Counted from the first letter of the stretch, positions 35,351 through 43,251 are shown. The stretch: DNA of 64,000 nt from Castellaniella sp049651205 (GCF_049651205.1 NZ_JBASBR010000007.1:1-64000); one strand, 5' to 3'. Made by a program: numbers and translations. Notes: generated by a model not told the origin, from the sequence alone.

Positions 35351-35714
35351 TTCGTCTCTCTTGAAGAGATGTTACGTGCATATAAGATAACATGAATGAT
35401 GTTTTGTGAACATAACATTTCCTGTAAAGAGACGTTTTGGTTAGAAAATATAATAATCTTGAGTGAATGGCTGAAACGCCCGTATCATGGGCCTTTCAGT
35501 GGGTCTGGATGGTATTGCCGTGACGATGGCCGCGTTGACAGCTGTCTCCGGTCAAATCTGGCAAGATTCCGTTTCTGCCGACACAAGGCCTAGGGATACC
35601 CCGCAATGCTGGGCCGATCCAAGCGGTTTTCCCAGAAGGTCATTGCTGAGGGTATTGGCAAGGGCTAGCAGAAAATTCCCCTTATGGATCAATGCTGTTT
35701 TCAAACAAACAATC
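35351..35714. other. Gene-poor right arm of the island
   Basis: Beyond the abiE operators, 280 bases to the right repeat hold no gene I trust. An open frame 35487-35729 (80 codons) ends in TIIEWE, because it reads through the guaA-like repeat; its upstream part resembles no family I know. No part of a recombinase could be recognised. Confidence 0.5.
35353..35434 (-). promoter_or_regulatory. Nested inverted repeats in the abiE promoter region
   Basis: ATGTTA (35369-35374) and TAACAT (35388-35393) are separated by 13 bp. A second set, ATGTT (35399-35403) and AACAT (35414-35418), lies just beyond. An outer pair, CGTCTCT (35353-35359) and AGAGACG (35428-35434), encloses both. ATAACAT occurs twice, 25 bp apart. 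AbiEi antitoxins are known to bind inverted repeats to autoregulate, so these are candidate operators. Confidence 0.6.
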
Positions 35715-35728
35715 ATTGAGTGGGAGTA
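35715..35728. repeat. Right attachment repeat (copy of guaA 3' end)
   Basis: ATTGAGTGGGAGTA is identical to 33539-33552. The next base makes a TAA where guaA has TAG, so the open frame also stops here. A strong hairpin follows 5 bases later, as expected for the original guaA terminator. Confidence 0.8.
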
Positions 35729-35733
35729 ATTTG

Positions 35734-35754
35734 TGGCCTGGCACAGCCAGGCCA
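35734..35754. terminator. Strong hairpin right of the island (probable native guaA terminator)
   Basis: TGGCCTGGC (35734-35742) and GCCAGGCCA (35746-35754) form a perfect 9-bp stem with loop ACA. There is no T run on either side. Without the island it would sit about 10 bases after the guaA stop codon, the usual place for a terminator; now it lies 2.2 kb downstream. Confidence 0.55.
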
Positions 35755-35799
35755 GCGGTGCCGCGATTCCATGGCTGATGCGTAAATCGACGGGAAAAC

Positions 35800-36708
35800 C
35801 TACATGCCACAGCTGATGCTGGAGACAGTATCCCAGAATTTTTCTGCAATTTCGTTGATCTTGCTCCGATCTCTATAGAGCCGTATTTGCAACGGTATGC
35901 GCCAACTTAGAGGGCCGACGCCTGCCAATCGGCCAGTGGCAAGTTCATCGGCGATCAAGGACTGGGGCAACCATGCTATCCCACGACCAGTAAGGACCAT
36001 TGGCTTGAGTACGGAAGCAAGGTGTGCCTTGAATACTGTCTGGGTGGACAAGTGCTCCATCTGAGGCGCCAAGACGGTTTGCATGATACGGCCGATGCCC
36101 GATTCTGCGCTGTAATGCAATAAATGTATCGGGCGGGACGTGTCGTCTGCACGATGATAGGCCTGTCCTTTTTCGTCTGTCGACGACACAGGAATGAGTG
36201 TGTCAGTCCCAAGCTGAATGGACGGATAGCCTGCGGACTCAAGCGCCCCTTCGACGTCCGAATGCGCGTGGCTGAGCACAAAGTGAACCTTTCCTTGGAG
36301 CATCAGGGCTTCGCAGCGTTGCAGCATGTCCGAGACACACTGTATGGCGCCGACGGGTTGTTGCGATTCAAGGCTGCGAAGCCAGTTGGGCATAAAGGTG
36401 AAAGAAAGCGTATGAGTTGCGGCAAACTGCAGGATTGTTGATGATGACGCTTCGATGGCCTGCGCTTCGCCAGGCAGGCTGGCGACGCGTGCAAGCAGAT
36501 CTTGGGCAACCTTGCGGAACCATTCGCCAGTTTCAGTCAAGGTCGTTGCTTGCGTGCCGCGATTAAAAAGATCAGTGCCCAGCCATTCTTCGAGTGCCCG
36601 GATCCGGCGGCCAAATGCAGGTTGGGTCATATGGCGCAGCTCGGCGGCACGCGAGAAGTTTTTGGTCAGTGCCAAAGCCAGGAAGTCGTCGAGCCAGGAG
36701 AGATTCAT
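35800..36708 (-). CDS. LysR-family transcriptional regulator
   Basis: 302 residues from ATG 36708 (the open frame runs 23 codons further, but the LysR domain starts here). The winged helix is WLDDFLALALTKNFSRAAELRHMTQPAFGRRIRALEEWLGTDLF in segments, residues 4-50. The effector domain follows. It diverges from the tartrate dehydratase gene with 110 bp between starts, the classic arrangement for a LysR activator of the neighbouring catabolic gene. A tartrate-type ligand is inferred. Confidence 0.93.
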   Translation of the reverse strand: MNLSWLDDFLALALTKNFSRAAELRHMTQPAFGRRIRALEEWLGTDLFNRGTQATTLTETGEWFRKVAQDLLARVASLPGEAQAIEASSSTILQFAATHTLSFTFMPNWLRSLESQQPVGAIQCVSDMLQRCEALMLQGKVHFVLSHAHSDVEGALESAGYPSIQLGTDTLIPVSSTDEKGQAYHRADDTSRPIHLLHYSAESGIGRIMQTVLAPQMEHLSTQTVFKAHLASVLKPMVLTGRGIAWLPQSLIADELATGRLAGVGPLSWRIPLQIRLYRDRSKINEIAEKFWDTVSSISCGM

Positions 36709-36818
36709 ATCAGTGCTTTGAAAGCATAACGTGGGAGAAAAATAGCATTGGCCGTGAACGGCGATAGCGCAGATCATAACGACACTTAGCTTAATGATAT
36801 TTCACATAGGAGCCGTCA
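36709..36818. promoter_or_regulatory. Divergent lysR/tarD control region
   Basis: This 110-bp gap must hold both promoters. TGCTT-TGA-AAGCA (36714-36726) is a small inverted repeat six bases before the lysR start. The dehydratase has AGGAG (36808-36812) six bases before a GTG start, and AT-rich TTAATGATATTTCA upstream. The LysR binding site cannot be fixed. Confidence 0.5.
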
Positions 36819-37985
36819 GTGAAAATCGTCAATATTATTGAAAAAACACTGCCAATAAGTTCGCCCATCCGAAACGCGTATATCGATTTCAGCAAAATGA
36901 ACCTGAGTCTGGTTGCGGTCGTCACCGACGTCATCCGCACTGGGAAACCCGTTATTGGCTATGGCTTCAATTCCAATGGCCGCTACGGTCAAGGCAAGCT
37001 GATGCGCGACCGTTTCATTCCAAGGATACTGGAAGCGGACCCCGCGTCACTGCTTGATGCCAGCGGCAATAACCTGGATCCACATAAAATTTGGGATGTG
37101 ATGTTCACCAATGAAAAGCCTGGTGGTCATGGTGAACGCTCAGTGGCAATCGGTACGATAGACATGGCTGTCTGGGATGCGGTCGCAAAAATCGAAGATA
37201 AGCCGTTATTTCAATTACTGGCCGACCGCTATGGCAATGGGCAGGTCAATAAAAAGGTATTTGTCTACGCCGCAGGCGGGTACTACTACCCCGGACAAGA
37301 TCATGACAAGCTTAAAGACGAAATGCGTAGCTATCTTGATCGTGGCTATACCGTGGTCAAGAAAAAAATCGGAGGCGCTTCGTTGGATGAAGACCTTCGC
37401 CGTATCGACGCCATCCTGAGTGTGTTGCAAAATGGGCAGAGGCTTTGCGTCGATGCTAACGGCCGCTTCGACCTGGACACCGCAATCGCTTATGCCAAGG
37501 CGCTGTCCCAATACGATCTGTTCTGGTACGAAGAGCCGGGCGATCCTCTCGATTTTGAACTTCAAGCTGCGTTGCGCAGTTATTACAAGAACCCAATGGC
37601 AACAGGCGAGAATTTATTTTCGATGCAGGATGCGCGCAACCTGATCCGCTACGGCGGTATGCGCCCGGATCGCGATTGGCTGCAGTTTGATTGTGCGTTG
37701 AGCTACGGGCTGGTCGAGTACCTGCGCACACTGGATATGCTAAAAGAGCACGGCTGGTCTGCCAGCCGTTGCATACCACATGGCGGGCACCAGATGTCGC
37801 TGAATATTGCTGCCGGATTGGGGCTGGGCGGTAACGAATCGTACCCCGATCTCTTCCAGCCGTTCGGCGGCTTCCCAGATGGCGTTGTCGTCGAAAACAG
37901 CTACATCACCATGCCTGAGCTGCCCGGTATCGGTTTCGAGGGAAAAGCAGATCTGTATCGCGTCATGCAATCTCTTTTGGCCTAG
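36819..37985 (+). CDS. tarD: D(-)-tartrate dehydratase (enolase superfamily)
   Basis: 388 residues from GTG 36819. The sequence closely matches what I know of Bradyrhizobium TarD: SSPIRNAYIDFSKM, GYGFNSNGRYGQG, PGGHGERSVA and SRCIPHGGHQMSLN. Catalytic residues line up one position below that enzyme: Lys183 (KKKIGG), metal ligands Asp212 (VDANG), Glu238 (WYEEP), Glu264 (TGENL) and His321. It dehydrates D-tartrate to oxaloacetate using Mg. The divergent LysR gene supports inducible tartrate use. Confidence 0.9.
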   Translation: MKIVNIIEKTLPISSPIRNAYIDFSKMNLSLVAVVTDVIRTGKPVIGYGFNSNGRYGQGKLMRDRFIPRILEADPASLLDASGNNLDPHKIWDVMFTNEKPGGHGERSVAIGTIDMAVWDAVAKIEDKPLFQLLADRYGNGQVNKKVFVYAAGGYYYPGQDHDKLKDEMRSYLDRGYTVVKKKIGGASLDEDLRRIDAILSVLQNGQRLCVDANGRFDLDTAIAYAKALSQYDLFWYEEPGDPLDFELQAALRSYYKNPMATGENLFSMQDARNLIRYGGMRPDRDWLQFDCALSYGLVEYLRTLDMLKEHGWSASRCIPHGGHQMSLNIAAGLGLGGNESYPDLFQPFGGFPDGVVVENSYITMPELPGIGFEGKADLYRVMQSLLA

Positions 37986-38069
37986 CTCATCGCACCCGAT
38001 ACCCACTTTGATAGGCGTACTATCTTGTTTATCGTCTGTGATTGATATTATGACTGGAGGCTAGTTGTG

Positions 38070-39341
38070 ATGAGTGCAAATCAAACCAGTGATAAAGAGG
38101 ATCTACTGGCCGGGTTAACCGGCCTACTGCCCGAGCTTGAAAAAATCTACACTGATATCCACGCTCATCCCGAACTCTCGATGCAAGAGGTGCGCACCGC
38201 CGGTCTGGTGGCCAAACGCCTCCAGCAGGCGGGCTATGAGGTCAGCACCGGTGTGGGTCAAACCGGAGTAGTTGGCCTGCTGAAAAACGGCGAGGGCCCA
38301 GTTGTGATGCTGCGCGCCGACATGGATGCGCTGCCGGTTAAAGAAGCCACCGGTGTGCCGTATGCCAGCAAGGCCAGTGCTACCGATGCAGAGGGCCACA
38401 CCGTGCCCGTCATGCACGCCTGTGGACACGACATGCACGTCACCTGGCTGCTGGGTGCCACCGCAGTGCTTGCGCAAACACGCGCGGCCTGGAAAGGCAC
38501 GGTTCTGGCTGTCTTTCAGCCTGCAGAAGAAACCGCAGCGGGTGCACAGGCCATGATCGATGATGGCCTTTTCAAACGCTTCCCCAAGCCCGAGGTTGTA
38601 CTGGGGCAGCACGTGATGGTGGGCCCTGCGGGTGCTTTGGGCGGGCGCGTGGGCACCATTACCTCCGCGGCTGACAGCTTCCAGATCCGGCTCTTTGGAC
38701 GCGGTGCGCATGGCTCCATGCCGCAGGCAAGTATCGATCCAGTTGTGATGGCAGCTTCGGTGGTGTTACGGCTCCAGACCATCGTTTCACGCGAGCTCGC
38801 ACCATCCGAGGCCGCTGTGGTCACCGTGGGCGCCTTGCAAGCGGGCACAAAAGAAAATGTGATTCCTGAAGAGGCCATCATCAAGCTGAATGTCCGCACC
38901 TTTGATGAAGGGGTACGCGCACGCGTACTGGATGCCATTACCCGTATCGTCAATGCCGAAGCAGCGGCATCTGGGGCACCTAAACCACCTGAGATTACTC
39001 CGCTTGATCGTTACCCGATGGCGTCCAACGACGAAGAAGCCACCGAGCGGGTGGCGGATGTTTTTCGGAAGCACTTTACTAAAGAGCGGGTTCACGAAGT
39101 CGGGCCGGCTTCGGCCAGCGAAGACTTCGGCTCCTTCGGAACCCAATGGGGTGTCCCGTCGGTCTTTTGGTTTGTGGGTGGTACAGATCCGGAAACCTAT
39201 GCCAAGGCAAAGGCAGCCAACCGTCTCAATGAAATTCCCAGCAATCACAATCCGCACTTCTTGCCGGTCATGCATCCCACACTCGAGACTGGCGTAGAAG
39301 CCATGGTGGTGGCTGCGCACGCATGGCTTGCGGCTGGCTGA
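38070..39341 (+). CDS. M20-family amidohydrolase (hippurate/N-acyl-amino acid hydrolase-like)
   Basis: 423 residues from ATG 38070; GTG 38067 is an alternative, both served by GGAGG at 38056-38060. M20D features: LHAHPELS-like IHAHPELSMQEVRTA, VMLRADMDALPVKE, VMHACGHDMHVTWLLG (metal ligands), FQPAEETAAGAQAMIDDGL, and ASEDFGSFG. Such metallo-enzymes cut amide bonds of N-acyl amino acids, hippurate or indole-acyl conjugates. The exact substrate is open. It probably lies in the same direction of transcription as tarD. Confidence 0.9.
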   Translation: MSANQTSDKEDLLAGLTGLLPELEKIYTDIHAHPELSMQEVRTAGLVAKRLQQAGYEVSTGVGQTGVVGLLKNGEGPVVMLRADMDALPVKEATGVPYASKASATDAEGHTVPVMHACGHDMHVTWLLGATAVLAQTRAAWKGTVLAVFQPAEETAAGAQAMIDDGLFKRFPKPEVVLGQHVMVGPAGALGGRVGTITSAADSFQIRLFGRGAHGSMPQASIDPVVMAASVVLRLQTIVSRELAPSEAAVVTVGALQAGTKENVIPEEAIIKLNVRTFDEGVRARVLDAITRIVNAEAAASGAPKPPEITPLDRYPMASNDEEATERVADVFRKHFTKERVHEVGPASASEDFGSFGTQWGVPSVFWFVGGTDPETYAKAKAANRLNEIPSNHNPHFLPVMHPTLETGVEAMVVAAHAWLAAG

Positions 39342-39363
39342 CAGCGCTGCGTATCATACTGCC

Positions 39364-40041
39364 ATGTTGCCCATCCCTCATGTCTTGCTTCTGGTGCTCG
39401 ACCTCGGCGGCACCTTTGTCTTTGCCATCAGTGGCGCCATGGTGGCGGTCAAGCACCGCTTAGACATTCTGGGCGTTTTGGTCTTGGCCTTTGTTACCGG
39501 CAATGCCGGTGGCATGACACGCGATGTGTTGATCGGCGCAGTGCCGCCCGCAGCCATTGCAGACTGGAAATACCTTTTGGTATCTATTGCAGCGGGCCTG
39601 ATCACCTTTCTCTGGTATCCCGTCACCGACAGATTGCGTACCCACATGCTGTGGTTTGACGCTATTGGTTTGGCGTTCTTTGCCGTTTCAGGTGCAGAAA
39701 AAGCGCTGCTCTTTGGGATTTCACCCGCCATGGCGGCCATTCTTGGCATGCTCACAGGTGTGGGCGGGGGCATGCTCCGAGACATGCTGGTCACAGAGAT
39801 TCCCGTCGTACTACGTGCGGATCTCTATGCGTTTGCAGCGCTGGCGGGCGCTTCCGTGGTGGTGGGCGGGCATCTTTTAGAGATCCCTCCTGTCATGACA
39901 ACTGCTGTAGGCGGGGTGCTGTGCTTTGCGCTGCGCTTTTTTGCCATACGCCGTGGCTGGCATCTTCCTGCGGTCAAGACGCTACAAAGCAGGGCAGATG
40001 AGGCTCAATCCAAAGATCGTCCAAGCAGCAAAGCACCCTAG
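39364..40041 (+). CDS. TRIC/UPF0126-family membrane channel protein
   Basis: 225 residues from ATG 39364; an in-frame ATG at 39328 lies inside the previous gene and is less likely. Two repeats each hold three helices; DLGGTFVFAISGAMVAVKHRLDILGVLVLAFVT and GGMTRDVLIG, then GVGGGMLRDMLV, are the family signature. Bacterial members are trimeric cation channels (TRIC fold). A physiological role in bacteria is not settled. It faces the symporter operon. Confidence 0.9.
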   Translation: MLPIPHVLLLVLDLGGTFVFAISGAMVAVKHRLDILGVLVLAFVTGNAGGMTRDVLIGAVPPAAIADWKYLLVSIAAGLITFLWYPVTDRLRTHMLWFDAIGLAFFAVSGAEKALLFGISPAMAAILGMLTGVGGGMLRDMLVTEIPVVLRADLYAFAALAGASVVVGGHLLEIPPVMTTAVGGVLCFALRFFAIRRGWHLPAVKTLQSRADEAQSKDRPSSKAP

Positions 40042-40053
40042 GCCATCTGGTGG

Positions 40054-41520
40054 TCAGCCCATATTTGCGCGCGTAATAAACTCGTCTGCGTGAGTTTCAG
40101 GTGCCCGGGTAAGCAGGCTCACCCCCACAAAAATCACAATCGAGATTGGCAGTACCCAGACCCCGGCAGATAGGCCCAAGGGACGCAGGCCACTGGCAAA
40201 TAGCGCCAGCACTGCGACGCTACCAACCAGAATGCTGGACAAGGCACCAGCTGCCGTGCCGCGTCGCCAGAAAAAAGCACCAACAATTGCCGGCACCACT
40301 ACGGCAAGGCCTGTAGATGCGGCCACCGACAAGACAGCAATCAGGTTAAGCTGCAACTCGGCAAACACCCAGGCCAAGGCAGCCACTACAGCTAGCACGA
40401 TTTTGCCAAAGCGCAGCTGGCGAGCATCGTCCTGGTGGCCTGCGGCATGGGCATAGACATCGCGTGACAGCATGGAAGACAAGGTCAACATGATGGAATC
40501 GATGGTCGAAATCGCGGCGGCCAAAATGCCAATCATGACAATCTCGGCCAGCACCGGCGGAATAATATCGGAGGCCAGCAGACTGGGGGTAGCCAGATCG
40601 GCCTTCTCCAGCCCCGGAAGTGCCAACAAGGCACCAAAACCCCAAGTGACCGATACCAGGGTATAAACTAGGCCGAAGCACAAAAAGCCAAGTAGCATGC
40701 GGCGCAGGGCAGGCAAAGACTTGGGCATGAACAGCCGTTGGCTGACCTGCGGGTTGGACAGGCTGAAGAAAAACCAGGGCAGTGTCAGGCCTAAAAACGT
40801 GGCAAAAGAAAAGAACCCGGGGCCGGGAACCGTAAGCACATTACCTTGCACCTCGGAGAGCTGGCTGAACATGGCACCAGGCCCGCCCAGGTGCTGTACC
40901 ACCAGCCAGGCCACAGCCGATGCGGAAATCAGCATGAAAGCCGCCTGCAAGGCGTCCGTCCACATTACCGAGCGCATGCCAGCAATGTATGAGAACACCA
41001 GGGCCACCACAGTAGCAAAAATAGTGCCCGTGGTGAAACTGATGGCACCGTTGCTCATCCCCGCCAACAGATAACCGACACCAGCCAGCTGAACCGCAGC
41101 ATAGGGAATCAGAAACAGGCAGTTGCTCAGGGCTGTAGAAACAGCCACAGCACGACTTTGGTAGCGATGGCCCAGCATTTCACTGGGGGTAATAAAATCG
41201 TAGGCCTTACCCACTCGCCAGAAGCGCGGGCCAAAAACAGCAACAAGCGAAACCCCCACGAAATAAACGATCTCGAAGCCATAAGCCCCGATACCGGCCT
41301 TATAGGTAAGCCCTGCCAGGCCAACCATCATGAAAGCACTGTAGGTGGTAGCGCTGTAGCTTAACGCCGAAACAAAGCCTCCGAAGCGCCTCGCACCCAG
41401 AAAATACCCCGACATGCTGACTTGCCGGCCATTGGTGGTTTCGTCGCGGGACAACCATGCCACGGCAATCGACACGGCCAGATAAATGGCGACACCTATC
41501 CAGATGACTGTCGGGCTCAT
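40054..41520 (-). CDS. Sodium:solute symporter (SSS family)
   Basis: 488 residues from ATG 41520, about thirteen helices. SSS features: FLGARRFGGFVSALSYSATTYSAFMMVG near the start (GARxxG and the sodium site), WRVGKAYDFITPSEMLGHRY, and MWTDALQAAFML. It couples uptake of an organic solute to sodium entry. The open frame extends upstream to 41655, but the ATGA overlap with the small membrane gene fixes the start at 41520. The substrate could be a carboxylate; that is inference from the neighbouring tartrate genes. Confidence 0.92.
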   Translation of the reverse strand: MSPTVIWIGVAIYLAVSIAVAWLSRDETTNGRQVSMSGYFLGARRFGGFVSALSYSATTYSAFMMVGLAGLTYKAGIGAYGFEIVYFVGVSLVAVFGPRFWRVGKAYDFITPSEMLGHRYQSRAVAVSTALSNCLFLIPYAAVQLAGVGYLLAGMSNGAISFTTGTIFATVVALVFSYIAGMRSVMWTDALQAAFMLISASAVAWLVVQHLGGPGAMFSQLSEVQGNVLTVPGPGFFSFATFLGLTLPWFFFSLSNPQVSQRLFMPKSLPALRRMLLGFLCFGLVYTLVSVTWGFGALLALPGLEKADLATPSLLASDIIPPVLAEIVMIGILAAAISTIDSIMLTLSSMLSRDVYAHAAGHQDDARQLRFGKIVLAVVAALAWVFAELQLNLIAVLSVAASTGLAVVVPAIVGAFFWRRGTAAGALSSILVGSVAVLALFASGLRPLGLSAGVWVLPISIVIFVGVSLLTRAPETHADEFITRANMG

Positions 41521-41702
41521 TTGTCTTGCTCCTGAAACCCTCGGGTGGCCAGCAGATTGCAGACAATGACCAGAACACCTGCAACAGACCAGAACAAAAA
41601 GCTGCCATACCAGGCGTTTACCTGGTCTAGCACCCAGTAAGGCACGGCATAGCACAAGATGGCCAATAACCAGACGCAGGCCAGACTTAGTTTTCTTACC
41701 AT
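41517..41702 (-). CDS. Small two-helix membrane partner of the SSS symporter
   Basis: 61 residues from ATG 41702: MVRKLSLACVWLLAILC, then two hydrophobic segments split by WVLDQVNAWYGS, and a charged tail. Small membrane proteins of this shape often precede SSS symporter genes (YhdT/PanF-like pairs). It overlaps the symporter by ATGA, so synthesis is coupled. Its function is unknown; it may be a structural subunit. Confidence 0.75.
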   Translation of the reverse strand: MVRKLSLACVWLLAILCYAVPYWVLDQVNAWYGSFLFWSVAGVLVIVCNLLATRGFQEQDK

Positions 41703-41992
41703 GATGGTTCGGATATGAGACTGTAAAAAGTTGATGCTAGCAGTTTCTGTGGCCCGGGGCATCGCAATCAAGGCAACGCACTATCGATCATTGCGTGGTT
41801 CGCCTGCCTTTACCCGTTGGTATGACAAAGCAGGCGTTCCCCATCAAGATTTATTAATGATAAAAATTCATTTTATAAATCAGATACATATAGGTTCAAA
41901 TCCGCAGTAGTCAGCCCGATTCTTGGGCGCTACCATGGATCTGGACAGTGAGCTGTCATCATCCATATAAACCTTGAGACGAGGACAATGCC

Positions 41993-42163
41993 ATGGTCAC
42001 CCAAACCGACAAACACACCCCAAATGAAACATCCCAGGATATCGAAGACATGCTTGATGAGGCCAGTATCGAGTCCTTTCCAGCCAGTGATCCCCCGGCA
42101 TGGATTTCGGGAAGGCACGATACACCGCACCCTGATAAACCTCTCCCTGACGATCAGGGCTGA
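41993..42163 (+). CDS. Small acidic protein with DEASxESFPASDPPAW motif
   Basis: 56 residues from ATG 41993, preceded by GAGG at 41981-41984. It contains DEASIESFPASDPPAW (22-37), a motif shared by many small uncharacterised proteobacterial proteins, and a polar, proline-rich tail. There is no membrane helix. A good terminator follows 30 bp after its stop. It lies beside BON and CsbD stress genes. The function is unknown. The preceding gap 41703-41992 (290 bp, AT-rich in the middle) contains no other gene. Confidence 0.8.
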   Translation: MVTQTDKHTPNETSQDIEDMLDEASIESFPASDPPAWISGRHDTPHPDKPLPDDQG

Positions 42164-42192
42164 TACCAACCTGTGCAGATTGGTTTTTTGCG

Positions 42193-42216
42193 TGGCGCTC
42201 AGGCGCCATTTTTATT
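42193..42216 (+). terminator. Intrinsic terminator after the 56-residue gene
   Basis: TGGCGC (42193-42198) pairs with GCGCCA (42203-42208), loop TCAG, followed directly by TTTTTATTTT. The stem and T run make a textbook Rho-independent terminator, which supports that the small upstream reading frame is a transcribed gene. Confidence 0.85.
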
Positions 42217-42579
42217 TTATTTCTTCTGACGAGTGGTATTAAACAAACACAACCGTACGCGATTTCATTGGCAAAAAAAAGCAATACAGAAGTTAAAGAG
42301 GCAACTTTTTACACAATCCATGAAATTAATGATTCTGCCACGGCAGATAATGTTACAGGATGAATATACTGTTTTCCCTGGGAAATATAAATAATATTGC
42401 CAGGCAACTCTCCTTTAGTAGCATCTTGTATTCACGAACCTTGCTTTCTGGATGTTAGCTTTGGGTCAACCCTGGGCTATATCTGAAGGCATTCAGGATG
42501 CGGCTCAAGGTTCCTGATGATGAACAGCAAGCTGGCCCAGGCTTATGTGCGCTGTTCCCAAACACTAGGAGAAAACCGT
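42217..42579. other. AT-rich gap upstream of the BON gene
   Basis: 363 bases without a recognisable gene. It is markedly AT-rich around 42280-42420 and must carry the BON gene promoter; TATATC lies near 42478, after GGGTCAACCC. An AGGAG ribosome site (about 42567-42571) precedes the BON start. No RNA gene was recognised. Confidence 0.5.
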
Positions 42580-42927
42580 ATGAAGAAACCAGTAATTGCT
42601 TCCCGCCTCGTTTTAGCAACCGCGTTGGGCTTTGGCCTGCAGGCTGGTGTGCTGGCAGCCGATCAAAACACCACCGTTGATCAGTCAGCCACAGCGACAG
42701 AAGCAGTCAGCGATGCCTGGATCACCACCAAGATCAAAACTCAGCTGGCGACCACCAAGGATCTCTCCAGCACGGATATTTCCGTGGAAACAAATAATGG
42801 AGTCGCGACACTTACTGGCACAGTGCCCAGCGAAATCGAAATAAAAAAAGCCGAAGCAGTTGCCAGCAGCACAAAAGGTGTGCAAAAGGTGGATATTTCT
42901 GGCCTGAAAGTTAAGGCTTCCAATTAA
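42580..42927 (+). CDS. Periplasmic BON-domain protein (OsmY-like)
   Basis: 115 residues from ATG 42580. A signal peptide (MKKPVIASRLVLATALG, cleavage after VLA near 27) precedes one BON domain: DAWITTKIKTQLATTKDLSS, ISVETNNGVATLTGTVPS and VQKVDISGLKVK. BON domains bind membranes or lipids; OsmY-type proteins respond to osmotic and envelope stress. E. coli OsmY has two BON domains; this has one. Confidence 0.9.
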   Translation: MKKPVIASRLVLATALGFGLQAGVLAADQNTTVDQSATATEAVSDAWITTKIKTQLATTKDLSSTDISVETNNGVATLTGTVPSEIEIKKAEAVASSTKGVQKVDISGLKVKASN

Positions 42928-43008
42928 AAACTGGCTATTTTATTAGTCTGCGCAATTATCCTGGTCAAGGAAACCTGCATCTGTTTTCAATAATCACTGG
43001 AGTACAAA

Positions 43009-43206
43009 ATGAATCAAGACACAATCAAAGGTCAATGGAAACAGCTCTCTGGCAAAATTAAAGCCAAATGGGGCAAACTTACTGATGATGATATTGATGT
43101 CGCCGAAGGTAATTTTGAATATCTGGTGGGCAAGGTACAAGAACGGTACGGCATTGCTCGCGACGAGGCTGAAAAAGAGGTTAGGGAATTCAACCGCATG
43201 CCTTAA
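43009..43206 (+). CDS. CsbD-family stress protein
   Basis: 65 residues: MNQDTIKGQWKQLSGKIKAKWGKLTDDD, then GNFEYLVGKVQERYGIARDEAEKEV. This is the CsbD pattern of small hydrophilic proteins induced by general stress. The molecular role is unknown. It sits 81 bp after the BON gene, with its own likely ribosome site (GGAG about 10 nt before the ATG). Confidence 0.92.
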   Translation: MNQDTIKGQWKQLSGKIKAKWGKLTDDDIDVAEGNFEYLVGKVQERYGIARDEAEKEVREFNRMP

Positions 43207-43222
43207 ACATCCCCAATTTCCG

Positions 43223-43251
43223 CAGCCTGATCCCGTGGATGGCTCAGGCTG
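43223..43251. terminator. Inverted repeat between convergent csbD and exporter genes
   Basis: CAGCCTGA (43223-43230) and TCAGGCTG (43244-43251) are perfect 8-bp arms around a 13-nt loop, placed where csbD and the exporter converge; the right arm includes the exporter stop. No T run is present, so terminator function is only likely. Confidence 0.4.

Larger units (their letters stand above)
33539..35728. mobile_element. 2.2-kb guaA-integrated island carrying AbiE, no integrase
   Basis: Bounded by 14-bp direct repeats, the segment has AT-rich edges (33554-33660 and 35370-35470) that differ from the GC-rich surroundings. It carries only the abiEi-abiEii pair; the 130 bases from 33554 to 33683 hold no gene. 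No integrase, transposase or replication gene can be seen. It may be the remnant of a larger island or a small element mobilised by an integrase supplied elsewhere. Confidence 0.7.

Noticed and set aside
41890..41905. GGTTCAAATCC, like a tRNA T-arm
   Set aside because: The flanking bases do not pair into a T stem and no acceptor or anticodon arm fits around it.
41988..42242. 84-codon frame overlapping the 56-residue stress protein
   Set aside because: The frame starting at 41993 has the known motif and is followed by a terminator; this one reads through the terminator.
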